Source: Ruminococcaceae bacterium YRB3002 (GTDB lineage Bacteria; Bacillota; Clostridia; Saccharofermentanales; Saccharofermentanaceae). From it: 54,577 nucleotides of DNA. Under the pieces are notes generated by a model. That model saw nothing but the letters and a program-made list of their open reading frames with translations, ran no database searches and was not told the DNA's origin. The DNA lies in contig FMTG01000017.1 in NCBI GenBank assembly GCA_900099715.1, positions 1 to 54,577 on the forward strand, written 5' to 3'. The position numbers and the translations under genes were made by a program. Below are positions 1 to 8,067 of this stretch, one piece after another (position 1 is the first letter of the stretch; every line of letters starts with the position of its first letter).

Positions 1-310
1 GGAATGGCACCACCGTCTGTCGTAGAGTTTACAATAGGCCAAGAGCTTATCCCCATAAGACCGGGCCGCAAAAGAAAAAGATCTGTAGTCGGATCTTCAA
101 TGCAAACGTTCTACTACAGAGTAGCATAGCACAAAATACAACCCAATAACACCTTAAGGCCTGAGATTCTCTGGTCTTATTTGACCTGCCCTTAAGACAA
201 CTATTTCAACAAAATAGAGGCCGAAAACGATTTGTTATCAGCCTCTAATGCGTTATTGCTCAAGAAAGAACTTGCAAATACCACAAAAAATTACTTAACT
301 TAATGACATT
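1..310. other. Left-edge stretch without a recognised gene
   Basis: No gene is recognised. On the plus strand an open frame enters from the window edge and ends at a TAG at 127-129 (42 codons, a basic PGRKRKR patch in the middle); it could be the C-terminus of a gene cut by the window edge, but I do not recognise it. Further right are two short inverted repeats: CTTAAGG/CCTTAAG around 150-200, and AGAGGC/GCCTCT around 215-245. Neither is followed by a T-run, so they are not convincing terminators. Confidence 0.3.
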
Positions 311-373
311 GGGGACGGTTCCTTTTTCATCTTTTTGGTGAAATGGGGACGGTTCCTTTTTCATCTTTTTGGT
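311..373. repeat. Two tandem copies of a ggggacggttcc-type repeat
   Basis: The same 29-base unit beginning GGGGACGGTTCCTTTTTCA and ending CTTTTTGGT occurs at 311-339 and again at 345-373, a 34-base period. The core recurs as a palindrome at 2534-2592. Repeats with this GGGGACGGTTCC core occur in many clostridial genomes and behave like intergenic REP-type elements; that comparison is from memory. No REP-associated (Y1) transposase is visible in the window. Confidence 0.8.
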
Positions 374-374
374 A

Positions 375-460
375 TCTCGAACGCACATCATGTGATGAGA
401 GTTCCGCACAAGCGAAGCGCGGAGGACCTGTTCGAATCATCACATGATGTGCGTTCGAGA
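375..460. repeat. Perfect 24-bp inverted repeat, 38-base loop
   Basis: Positions 375-398 and 437-460 are exact reverse complements (arm begins TCTCGAACGCACATCATG). The 38-base loop holds a smaller CCGC/GCGG pairing. It sits directly beside the tandem repeat at 311-373 and overlaps the last ~24 codons of the minus-strand DUF4037 gene, so it is transcribed and could fold at the 3' end of that mRNA. No T-run follows, so simple intrinsic termination is not evident; a mobile REP-like unit is more likely. Confidence 0.85.
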
Positions 461-1389
461 CGCATTTCATCAACATGCTTCTCCAGATACGGCGCGTTAT
501 TATCCGTCAGCCCCAGGTCACGCATCATACCAACTATATACAACGCTATCTCCTCGGTGAGGAACACGGTCTGATCCGTCAGATTGCGATACTCCCCGCT
601 GTACTCCTTGCCGGCCCATGCCTCACGGTTGATGCCGCACTGGGACAGCCGCGCCACCAGCGAAGCAAAACGCCCTGACTCATCGATCTCCGTAAGCCGT
701 CTGTATGTCCACTTATAGTAAGGCGGATACTCACGCTTCATCAGGAAGTAGAGCTGCATCGCGGAATCCAGCCCCTGCAGCCTGCACATCTCTGCCGCTA
801 CCACATCATCACGTGTCATGCAACGCGCGTAATTTACCTGCAAAGCCGCCGAGAACCGGTGCAGCTCATCCGCAATGCGGCGCCGCCATATGCTGTCAGG
901 ATAATAACCCAGCAGCATCTCGCGGAAAGCAGTAAACTCACCCACATCGTCGCGCCACACCTCACCGTTCACCGCAGTCGCCAGGCATGAATGATCCAGC
1001 GCCATCCACTGCTCTTCGCTCAAAGCACACGCGGAAGCATCACACCCGATCCCCAATATGGAAGAATAGAATCCGTCAACAGTCATAACACCGCGGCGCG
1101 CCCTCAGGCGCTCCGTCAGATTATTTCCCGGCATGCTGTCGATCAGCTCGTTATATGCGATGGACAGGAGACGCCCAAACCGCTCCATATCACCGGAAGT
1201 CACCCACAGGCACACCCCGGTCCCGAAGTCGTGATCCCTCGACATAAAGTCGTCGTACCCGAAGCAGTCAGACCCCTCACCTGCGATTCCCACAGCGATG
1301 CGGTCCTCATACTCAGGAAACTTCGTCCTGATCATGCCGGCTACATGTTCGTTATAGAAATTCCTGCTGTATTCGAACCTGTCACTCAT
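388..1389 (-). CDS. DUF4037 nucleotidyltransferase-like protein
   Basis: 333 residues. The N-terminal third has the pattern of DUF4037 proteins, a nucleotidyltransferase-fold family of unknown substrate: GEGSD at about 37-41 followed by a SRDHDFG motif at about 50-56, which would supply the acidic metal-binding residues. The ATG overlaps the stop of the upstream phosphatase gene by 4 bases (ATGA), so the two are translationally coupled. The last ~24 residues, rich in Arg and Ser, are encoded by the long inverted repeat at 375-460, so the native C-terminus may have been replaced when that repeat arrived. Family call is fairly firm, substrate unknown. Confidence 0.75.
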   Translation of the reverse strand: MSDRFEYSRNFYNEHVAGMIRTKFPEYEDRIAVGIAGEGSDCFGYDDFMSRDHDFGTGVCLWVTSGDMERFGRLLSIAYNELIDSMPGNNLTERLRARRGVMTVDGFYSSILGIGCDASACALSEEQWMALDHSCLATAVNGEVWRDDVGEFTAFREMLLGYYPDSIWRRRIADELHRFSAALQVNYARCMTRDDVVAAEMCRLQGLDSAMQLYFLMKREYPPYYKWTYRRLTEIDESGRFASLVARLSQCGINREAWAGKEYSGEYRNLTDQTVFLTEEIALYIVGMMRDLGLTDNNAPYLEKHVDEMRLERTSCDDSNRSSALRLCGTLIT

Positions 1390-2507
1390 GCAGCTTCCTG
1401 ATACGTGTCATCCGCATCCACAGCAACATACTGCACATCAGCCTTTGTTATGTTCTCAGGATAGATCATCGCGAAATCATCGCGCATCGACACAGGCACA
1501 TACCCCATCGCAGCATAATCAGCTGACTTTGTATCCCAATCCTGAGTGCCCCACTCACGGACATTATCATCAGCAATGATCATGAACGCCATAGAAGGAT
1601 AAGGATTCCTGCTGTCGATCGCATAATTCATCATGCTCGTATCACTGCCGCTGTTGCCAAATGCCAGCACAGGTCTCTTTCCGATCTCACGCTCGATATA
1701 GATAGACTTATTTGCATTGAGATTCTTCTGTATAAATCCGCCGCTCAGCACCAGATCATCCCCGTCGGCATACTTGAAATCCATATTCGAACTCACGTCC
1801 TCATATCCCTTCACCTTAACCTCAAAGTCAGTTCCGATAACATGATCGGGTGTAACATAATCACTGATGGGAGAATTCGCCACGATTGCACGCGTCGTCG
1901 TTCTCTCGGTACCGCTGATAACATAGATCGTAAACCCGTTATCATACAGGTACTTCACAAGCTCGACCATCGGCAGATAGAACCCGTCGATGTAGCGCAT
2001 ATTATTGAAGCTTGAAGTATATCTCTGCCCGAAAGACACCACATAATCGCTGAACTCCTCCACAGTCATCCCGGCATATGCCCTGGCGAAATTGCGCGCC
2101 AGCTCCTCGCCTGCCTTGTACTCGGGATTGATCGATGCCGCCACCTCTTTAAGCTCCGCAGACACACTGTCCGGATGATCCTTCAGACAATACTCGATAA
2201 ACATCATGGTGTCATAGTAAGTGTAATACGTCTCACACGTTAAGGTACCATCCATATCAAATACAGCGATCCTGTCCTCTACCGGAATAAAGTTCTCAGC
2301 ATCAGCCGGATCAGTAACCTTGGACACATATGCTCTCAGTGCACCTGCAGCAACAGAATCAGAAGTCCAATATCTGCTCATCGGCACTGCTTCCGCAGAA
2401 GGAACACTAACTTCGCGCCCTGAATCCAGAACGCAGCCGATAACGATGCACACCACCAGTGCCGCAACAGCGGTCACAGCCGCAATAACGATTCTCTTGT
2501 CTCTCAT
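1386..2507 (-). CDS. Exported or lipid-anchored HAD-superfamily phosphatase
   Basis: 373 residues from the ATG at 2507, chosen because GGAGG lies 8 bases upstream; an in-frame TTG 15 bases earlier would start inside that ribosome site. Residues ~5-24 form a hydrophobic segment ending VIGC, which fits a lipobox with Cys25. The HAD motif I DMDGT follows near residue 84, then a YVISGTERT-type motif II region and an FGNSGSDTSMM motif IV, all with the expected acidic residues. It resembles the phosphoserine-phosphatase-like branch of HAD enzymes acting outside the membrane; substrate unknown. It lies just downstream of the palindrome at 2534-2592. Confidence 0.8.
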   Translation of the reverse strand: MRDKRIVIAAVTAVAALVVCIVIGCVLDSGREVSVPSAEAVPMSRYWTSDSVAAGALRAYVSKVTDPADAENFIPVEDRIAVFDMDGTLTCETYYTYYDTMMFIEYCLKDHPDSVSAELKEVAASINPEYKAGEELARNFARAYAGMTVEEFSDYVVSFGQRYTSSFNNMRYIDGFYLPMVELVKYLYDNGFTIYVISGTERTTTRAIVANSPISDYVTPDHVIGTDFEVKVKGYEDVSSNMDFKYADGDDLVLSGGFIQKNLNANKSIYIEREIGKRPVLAFGNSGSDTSMMNYAIDSRNPYPSMAFMIIADDNVREWGTQDWDTKSADYAAMGYVPVSMRDDFAMIYPENITKADVQYVAVDADDTYQEAA

Positions 2508-2533
2508 CTCTTTAACCTCCAAAGATGAAATGA

Positions 2534-2592
2534 TGAAATGGGGACGGTTCCTTTTTCACCAAAACGGTGAAAAAGGAACCGTCCCCATTTCA
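2534..2592. repeat. Palindromic ggggacggttcc element with 27-base arms
   Basis: Arms 2534-2560 and 2566-2592 are exact reverse complements around a 5-base loop (AAAAC). Each arm is one copy of the same GGGGACGGTTCCTTTTTCA unit found at 311-373, here in inverted orientation. It fills the gap between the membrane-protein stop (2598) and the ribosome site of the phosphatase gene. RNA from either strand would form a very stable hairpin here, so it may set the ratio of upstream to downstream transcript. Confidence 0.9.
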
Positions 2593-2597
2593 CCATT

Positions 2598-3320
2598 TTA
2601 CATAAGCCACGAAGCGATCCCTTTGATCACCGTCTCCACCAGTTCCCTGTCCACCATGAACACTACCTTCTTCACGTTAAACACAAAGAACAGCAGCAGA
2701 ACAGCAGCCAGCGGCCAAAGAACACCGATAAGCTTCTGCCATATGTTCTCCGTGAAAACATACATATACAGAACCACCTGACCGAGGCAGAACAGCGCTG
2801 TCACGATAAGATGCGGAAAATCCACATATGCGCTCATAAACCCGCTCACGTAATCACACGTCAGCAGGAACAGTATCGGCAAAAATATACTAAGGCTCAG
2901 CCAGTTATGCTTACGGATATACCAGCCTGCAAACGCCATGGGGAAAGTCAGAAGCGTCCACACAAACCAGTACGGGTAGTGGCTGAAGGTTCCCCACCCA
3001 AGAGGTGAGAAAGGCACCTGCAGCAGATAGATCAAAGGCTGGCTTATCAGGAAGAACACAAACGTCTTAAAAGCAGACTCTAAAGGCCTCTTACAGTTCG
3101 CCATCAGGATGACGGCATAGAAGATCCACACCTCCAGCGTCTCACCCATACGACCCAGAGAAGTCTTCGCAAAACCCGGAATGATCATAAACAAAGCAGC
3201 CAGCACACCCGTGCCGACAGCATAAAGGATTACGACGGGCCAGCTCATATTCAGCCCGCCGTAAACCTTATCTGTTATTTTTCTCAAACCGCTCTGCGCC
3301 CGCTCCAAACCTTCTTTCAA
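2598..3320 (-). CDS. Polytopic membrane protein, function unknown
   Basis: 240 residues with about six hydrophobic segments (roughly 28-48, 60-75, 82-100, 115-133, 142-160, 190-222) and a short charged N-terminus. I do not recognise a family. The longest frame begins at a TTG (3320) with only a weak ribosome site; the first ATG is at 3248 (MSWPVVIL), so the true start is uncertain. The frame opens 22 bases after the protease stop, so it is probably co-transcribed and coupled with it. A membrane partner for the secreted protease is possible but unproven. Confidence 0.7.
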   Translation of the reverse strand: MKEGLERAQSGLRKITDKVYGGLNMSWPVVILYAVGTGVLAALFMIIPGFAKTSLGRMGETLEVWIFYAVILMANCKRPLESAFKTFVFFLISQPLIYLLQVPFSPLGWGTFSHYPYWFVWTLLTFPMAFAGWYIRKHNWLSLSIFLPILFLLTCDYVSGFMSAYVDFPHLIVTALFCLGQVVLYMYVFTENIWQKLIGVLWPLAAVLLLFFVFNVKKVVFMVDRELVETVIKGIASWLM

Positions 3321-3342
3321 CCTTTACACATTAGAATTAAGA

Positions 3343-5760
3343 TCACTCATACTCATAGTATGACACATTTCCGTCGTCATCTACATTAAATTCCACAAAA
3401 TCAGTCATGCGGTAATCATTGTAGATATCGTCGATACAGAACGCATACAGGAAGTCGGCAGAATCAAGGAGTGAATAAACGATCTCAAAATCGCTGCCCA
3501 CAACGTATTCACCGCCCATCCATTCAGTATCTACGGCATTCTCGTCAACAAGTGACATAGACATATAGACAGGAACGATCTTATCTCCTTCATTGATCGG
3601 CCTTACGAGACGCGATGCAGCACCGCTGTCGGATATTCCGTCCCATGCGCCCTCAACAACAATGGAGTTGTCTGCAAGAGACTGTTTCATACGGAGATTG
3701 GTGTCAACACCATTCAGCATGATAGGTGCGGAATAGATGATATAATCGTCATCCATATCAACGATGGTAGTTGACAGATTCTGTCCGTCAGGAAGCGACA
3801 GCCAGTAACCGTCGAAACAATCCTCGAACTGTCCCTTGTCCCAGTCGCAGTTGATATCATATGTCTCACCGATCATGATTGCTTCAGACTCACCGTCCAT
3901 AATCTGGTATACAAGCGCATAAACAGAGGAAGCACGGCGCACGCTCTTAGGAGTCAGCGTGAATCCGTATGTACCGTCAGCACCGATGGCAGGTTCTTTC
4001 AGGAACGTGATATTTGGGCTCTCGCCTGTCTGGCTGTAGTTATCGGCGTAATCCCAGTGATCGTTCTTAACGGAACGTGAACGGTAGCAGCCGGAATTAT
4101 CGTCGTAATCATACTCGCACTCGTTGGACCATGTTCCGTTGTCATCGAACCAGTAATCATCGCTGTATCCCGTATCATCATTGGAATTGCTGTAATCCTG
4201 GCTGCTGTGATCACATGAAGAAGCATCGGAAGCAGGAACCTCCTGCCATGCATCGGAAGACTCGTCGTAGTAATAGTACTGGCTCTGGGACTCCTCGTAG
4301 CAGTACTGAACGCCGTCCTGAACAAAGTAGTACAACCCGTTCTGTTCGTCGTAGTAAGCCTCTGCAGATGCCTCTGAGGATCCCTCATCACCGCCCTGCT
4401 GCGCGTCGGCATTGTAATTGATCGAGCTGCTGAAGTCCTGCCTGTCAACAAACGATGCATAGAAAGGGCTGATGCTCACATTCTCGAACACGCCAAGCTC
4501 CGTGGAACCCTCCACAGACAGCGGATAGTAAAGGGACAGTCCCGAACATCCCTGATGGCGCGTGCCCGTCCTGTTGTACACCACGGCACTGTTGAGCGCA
4601 CTGATCGCGTCGCTGCCGTCAGCGTAGCTTCCGCAAGCCTCGATCAGACCGCCCAGGTCCACCATATTCGTGTAGCCCTCAGACCTGTTGTTGCCGCCAA
4701 AATTATCAGCGCCCTCGATGCCCCTGATCATAGAAGTCAGCACCGTCGTATTCTCGCTTTCCTCATACATGGACTTCGCGAAAGAATTGAACGCCTTTAC
4801 CACAGAGTCCATCTTATCAAGATCAATAACTGACAGAGTTACGTCATCACCTTCACCGGCATTTGCACAAGCCTCATAGAAGCTGTCACAGATGCACTTT
4901 CCGAGATCTGCACCGTTGGACGAGGGATCGTCAGCCAGGAAGTTTCCGATCGCTTCATAATCCCATCCGCTGCCGGGCTCCGTCTCCTGTGAACCCACCA
5001 TGTAGCGGGCGTATGAAGCCAATATATTTGCCGTCTCGGCCGTGCCCATCAGGCAGGCATCAAATCCGATGAACTCGAAACGGTCCGTCATTGACTCAAA
5101 CACACTGTAAAGCGCGCTGTCGATCTCTCTTATTCCCAGCGAATCCGCATCGTGGGTCTCATCGAAGCAAACACCCGATATGCTTCCGCCGCCGTGGTTC
5201 CAGAATACGATGCCCATCTTCTCACCGGGATACTCCTTAACGCCCCACTGCAGGAAGCTTGCCAGTGTAGCAGCATCACCCATGCTGGCATCCGGCTGTG
5301 TACCCAGCTCCACGACTTCGTTATTCTCCACAATGAACCTTCCGATCTGCTCATTGGATGCGTAACTGTTCTGCCACTCGGAAGCGCCGCCCGTCTGAAC
5401 GACGAACCTCACCTGATCAGATGCCGTTGCACTGCACATCTCCTGCAGATCGGACGTGGCCGCGCCGTTTCCGGACTCCAGATCCGAACCGCAGATATAG
5501 ACAAATATGGTCCAGCTGCCGTCGTCAGCCATCGGAGTCTCTGCAGACTTCGGTCTGGCTATTGTCATGTCACCGGAATTTTTGTCAACAGTCATCTTCA
5601 GAGGAGACGCAGTGTTAGCTGCACTCCTGTCACCGTCTTCGGAAGATTCGGTAACTTCCGTCTCATCATCATAGCCCTCGTCAAGCTCATCGCAGGCGAC
5701 AACACCTGTCACCATCATGCTGAGAGCCAGCAGGGCTGCCAGAATTTTCTTCTTTTTCAT
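3343..5760 (-). CDS. Clostripain-family (C11) cysteine protease, probable lipoprotein
   Basis: 805 residues from the ATG at 5760, which has AGGTGAGG 8 bases upstream; a TTG two codons earlier is less likely. The N-terminus is a signal peptide with lipobox-like VVAC (Cys at about 23), so the protein is probably anchored outside the membrane. The peptidase domain (about 80-430) shows the catalytic His in WNHGGGS near 187 and the catalytic Cys in FDACLMG near 233, the C11 dyad. Residues ~465-565 are an unusual Tyr/Asp/Ser-rich insert with repeated YY pairs; the final ~240 residues are of unknown fold. Gene order suggests co-expression with the membrane protein upstream (6576) and the one downstream. 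Confidence 0.88.
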   Translation of the reverse strand: MKKKKILAALLALSMMVTGVVACDELDEGYDDETEVTESSEDGDRSAANTASPLKMTVDKNSGDMTIARPKSAETPMADDGSWTIFVYICGSDLESGNGAATSDLQEMCSATASDQVRFVVQTGGASEWQNSYASNEQIGRFIVENNEVVELGTQPDASMGDAATLASFLQWGVKEYPGEKMGIVFWNHGGGSISGVCFDETHDADSLGIREIDSALYSVFESMTDRFEFIGFDACLMGTAETANILASYARYMVGSQETEPGSGWDYEAIGNFLADDPSSNGADLGKCICDSFYEACANAGEGDDVTLSVIDLDKMDSVVKAFNSFAKSMYEESENTTVLTSMIRGIEGADNFGGNNRSEGYTNMVDLGGLIEACGSYADGSDAISALNSAVVYNRTGTRHQGCSGLSLYYPLSVEGSTELGVFENVSISPFYASFVDRQDFSSSINYNADAQQGGDEGSSEASAEAYYDEQNGLYYFVQDGVQYCYEESQSQYYYYDESSDAWQEVPASDASSCDHSSQDYSNSNDDTGYSDDYWFDDNGTWSNECEYDYDDNSGCYRSRSVKNDHWDYADNYSQTGESPNITFLKEPAIGADGTYGFTLTPKSVRRASSVYALVYQIMDGESEAIMIGETYDINCDWDKGQFEDCFDGYWLSLPDGQNLSTTIVDMDDDYIIYSAPIMLNGVDTNLRMKQSLADNSIVVEGAWDGISDSGAASRLVRPINEGDKIVPVYMSMSLVDENAVDTEWMGGEYVVGSDFEIVYSLLDSADFLYAFCIDDIYNDYRMTDFVEFNVDDDGNVSYYEYE

Positions 5761-5808
5761 TCTCAAAACCTCACCTAAAAGCTAATTAATAAACTAATAA
5801 ACAGGATC

Positions 5809-6576
5809 TCACCCGAAGATTCCGCCTGATGCAGGAAGCGGTATCGTAACCATAAATACGATTGCCACAACAAGGCATACCACGCTGATCGCCAGTACGA
5901 GCAGTTTGTTGTTGCTGTTCTTGAACACGCCAACGATGCCGAGCAGGAACAGGGCCACGCTGTAGATAACCGTAACGAGCGTGAACTTGTCGCCATTCGC
6001 ATTATCCTGCTGTCCCTGTACGAGCACTGCGGAAGCCTCGTCCAGCTTCTTAGCAGAATCCGCGAAATAAGCATCGCAGAACGCCTCATCGGCAAACGGT
6101 GAATTCAGAGCATCACCTTCATCATCGTACAGCCAGTCAAGTATATCCTGCGTATCGTTCCTGTCATCGCCGAAAGCCTCGACATCATAATTGATCTTCG
6201 CCGCCATCTCCTCTGACAGATTGTCCTGGCAGAACCACTTCAGCTTCCACACATTCTCCTCAAGCGCCTTGTTGTCATGAATAGAATCAGCGTAAAGGAT
6301 AGCAACCTGATATCCCTGGATCGTGTTCCACACGCTCATGTCCTGATTCATGTTGCTGACCGCCTCGTTGTAAAGCGAGTTGCCGTCGCTGGACAGATTG
6401 TTGCTCTTCGCATAGTTCGTAGCCTGATTGCCGCCGTGGATAGAACCGACATAGCTTGCCCACGCCGTCAGAAGAGCTGTCAGACCCAACAGTATGACCG
6501 TAATGATCTCGATGGCCTGATCGCTCAGAAGCGGCTTCTTGGATGTGGTCTTCACTTCATTCTTTTCCTCACTCAT
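5809..6576 (-). CDS. Membrane protein of DUF4337-like architecture
   Basis: 255 residues. One hydrophobic segment near 22-45, a long soluble stretch (about 50-195) rich in acidic and helical residues, then two hydrophobic segments near 200-220 and 228-248. This one-plus-two membrane layout, with AIEIITVILLGLTALLTAWAS at the N-terminus, resembles DUF4337-type proteins; function unknown. The ATG has GGTGGAGG upstream. It is the first gene of the minus-strand cluster, with a promoter at 6615-6642, and lies 48 bases before the clostripain start. Confidence 0.7.
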   Translation of the reverse strand: MSEEKNEVKTTSKKPLLSDQAIEIITVILLGLTALLTAWASYVGSIHGGNQATNYAKSNNLSSDGNSLYNEAVSNMNQDMSVWNTIQGYQVAILYADSIHDNKALEENVWKLKWFCQDNLSEEMAAKINYDVEAFGDDRNDTQDILDWLYDDEGDALNSPFADEAFCDAYFADSAKKLDEASAVLVQGQQDNANGDKFTLVTVIYSVALFLLGIVGVFKNSNNKLLVLAISVVCLVVAIVFMVTIPLPASGGIFG

Positions 6577-6614
6577 AGTAAACCTCCACCTAATAATTTA
6601 ATGAAACCTTGTTA

Positions 6615-6642
6615 ATAATATCCCAAAACGTGGAATTTGTAA
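6615..6642 (-). promoter_or_regulatory. Candidate sigma-A promoter of the clostripain cluster
   Basis: On the minus strand TTACAA (6637-6642) is separated by 16 bases from TATTAT (6615-6620), about 40 bases upstream of the membrane-protein ATG at 6576. It is the only plausible promoter seen before this gene. Confidence 0.5.
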
Positions 6643-6682
6643 CTAAAAACCTGAAAACGGGACGTGTACCTTTTCATGTTTC

Positions 6683-6711
6683 TTTACTTTATATCACTCT
6701 GGTGATACACT
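6683..6711 (+). promoter_or_regulatory. Promoter with overlapping palindromic operator for the DUF3990/HTH pair
   Basis: TTTACT (6683-6688) and TACACT (6706-6711) are 17 bases apart. The spacer carries a perfect palindrome TATCAC-TCTG-GTGATA at 6692-6707 that reaches into the -10 box. This is the expected layout for an autorepressed toxin-antitoxin promoter, with the HTH protein encoded by the second gene as the likely repressor. Confidence 0.55.
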
Positions 6712-6750
6712 ACGCACGTATGCAACTGAGTTAAGGGAGGATTCCGGATA

Positions 6751-7443
6751 ATGGAGACGCATATCACCATATACCACGGGTCAAAACAGATAATAGAATC
6801 CCCCGCCTGGGGCTTAGGCCGGAAGAACAACGACTTCGGGTTGGGCTTCTACTGCACTGAGAGCTGTGATCTGGCTAAGGAATGGGCTGTTTCCTCACTT
6901 AGCGACGGCTTCGTTAACCGTTATTCGCTGGATACTGAGAATCTAGAAGTTCTTAATCTTAACAGTCCGGACTATACGATCCTCAACTGGATAGCCGTTC
7001 TTGTGGAACACCGTCTCTTCAGCACCAGGACACCAATTGCCGGACGGGCAAAACGTTATCTGATCGAGAATTGCGGAATCAATGTAAACGCATATGATCT
7101 GATCACAGGTTACAGAGCTGACGATTCTTACTTTGGTTTTGCGGAAGCTTTTCTGAATAACACAATTACTGTAGAACAGTTATCACGCGCCATGCGGCTT
7201 GGGAAACTGGGCGAGCAGATCGTCCTTAAATCACAAAATGCGTTTTCAAAGATCACATATGAAGGCTTTGAGATTGCTGAGAAAGACACGTACTACGTCC
7301 TTCGCAAATCCAGAAATGACGATGCCAATCAAGCATATCTCGATATTCTGGAGGAAGAAAACGACGGCATCTACATTCAGGATATCCTAAGGGGAGGCAT
7401 TACCAATGACGATCCGCGCATACCACGAAATATATCTCAATAA
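6751..7443 (+). CDS. DUF3990 protein, predicted ADP-ribosyltransferase-like toxin
   Basis: 230 residues. The N-terminus carries the DUF3990 signature: YHGSK near 9-13, then GRKNNDFGLGFYCTE near 24-38, followed by an aspartate/glutamate-rich helical body. DUF3990 is placed with ADP-ribosyltransferase-fold families, where the H-x-S and following F-Y-x-T residues would bind NAD. Its 3' end overlaps the next gene by 38 bases, typical of a toxin-antitoxin operon. The start is supported by GGGAGGA 10 bases upstream. Toxin activity is inferred from family and context. Confidence 0.7.
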   Translation: METHITIYHGSKQIIESPAWGLGRKNNDFGLGFYCTESCDLAKEWAVSSLSDGFVNRYSLDTENLEVLNLNSPDYTILNWIAVLVEHRLFSTRTPIAGRAKRYLIENCGINVNAYDLITGYRADDSYFGFAEAFLNNTITVEQLSRAMRLGKLGEQIVLKSQNAFSKITYEGFEIAEKDTYYVLRKSRNDDANQAYLDILEEENDGIYIQDILRGGITNDDPRIPRNISQ

Positions 7444-8047
7444 AGCACAGACCACACTTGGTGACGCTTTTGACCATGCGATCATTACCTGCGGGATCCC
7501 GGGCGATATTTTTATAAAATGCTTCTCTGCAAGTACGATCAGCAAGCGCATCGAGAACGGTGAACCTGCTGTCCTTGCGGGAAAAAGCGGAATCGATATT
7601 GCGATCGATGTCATGCTCGAAACAACAGGCAAACAATTGGAGAATGAACCAAAGCAACGCCTCGTCCGGTCCCGGGAGTATTGGATCGGCTGGGCCGTCT
7701 GTTATTATCAGTGGTATTCTTCAAGGAGTTTTGCCGACATCTTCAGAGTCCTCTCCTATGAGGATCTTCAGAACATGTATTACACACTCCACGAAGCTGA
7801 TATTACCAAATTTGCAGATATTGCAGACACCAGGATCAGAGAACACTTCACCGAGACAAATCTGAAAAGGATCCGTACTTATTACAGATGCTCGCAGGCG
7901 GAGCTTGCGAGACTTTCAGGCGTTTCCCTTCGTTCCATCCAGATGTACGAGCAGTGCAACAAGGACATCAACAAAGCAAGTGCCGAGACACTCTACCGCC
8001 TCGCGCGAACCCTAGGCTGCACCATAGAAGATCTGATCGAGAAATGA
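7406..8047 (+). CDS. C-terminal XRE-HTH protein, putative antitoxin of the DUF3990 pair
   Basis: 213 residues. The last ~65 residues form a classical helix-turn-helix: SQAELARLSGVSLRSIQMYE, then a recognition-type tail ending TIEDLIEK. The N-terminal ~145 residues are of unknown fold and would be the toxin-binding part if this is an antitoxin. The gene starts inside the DUF3990 gene (38-base overlap, different frame), so synthesis of the two is coupled. The palindrome at 6692-6707 is the natural candidate binding site. An HTH at the C-terminus rather than the N-terminus is the less common arrangement. Confidence 0.7.
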   Translation: MTIRAYHEIYLNKAQTTLGDAFDHAIITCGIPGDIFIKCFSASTISKRIENGEPAVLAGKSGIDIAIDVMLETTGKQLENEPKQRLVRSREYWIGWAVCYYQWYSSRSFADIFRVLSYEDLQNMYYTLHEADITKFADIADTRIREHFTETNLKRIRTYYRCSQAELARLSGVSLRSIQMYEQCNKDINKASAETLYRLARTLGCTIEDLIEK

Positions 8048-8067
8048 GACGGACGTTTTTGACATCA

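Noticed and set aside
1-129. Partial gene at the left edge
   Set aside because: Only 42 codons, no recognisable domain; mentioned under the left-edge stretch but not called as a gene.
375-460. Intrinsic terminator for the DUF4037 gene
   Set aside because: The inverted repeat has a 38-base loop and no T-run after either arm.
2534-2592. CRISPR-like repeats among the ggggacggttcc units
   Set aside because: Only four copies in two places, partly inverted, without regular spacers or cas genes; REP-type repeat instead.
3999-4460. Frame inside the clostripain gene, rich in Thr and Arg
   Set aside because: Shadow of the Tyr/Ser-rich insert in another frame; no family similarity or start signal.
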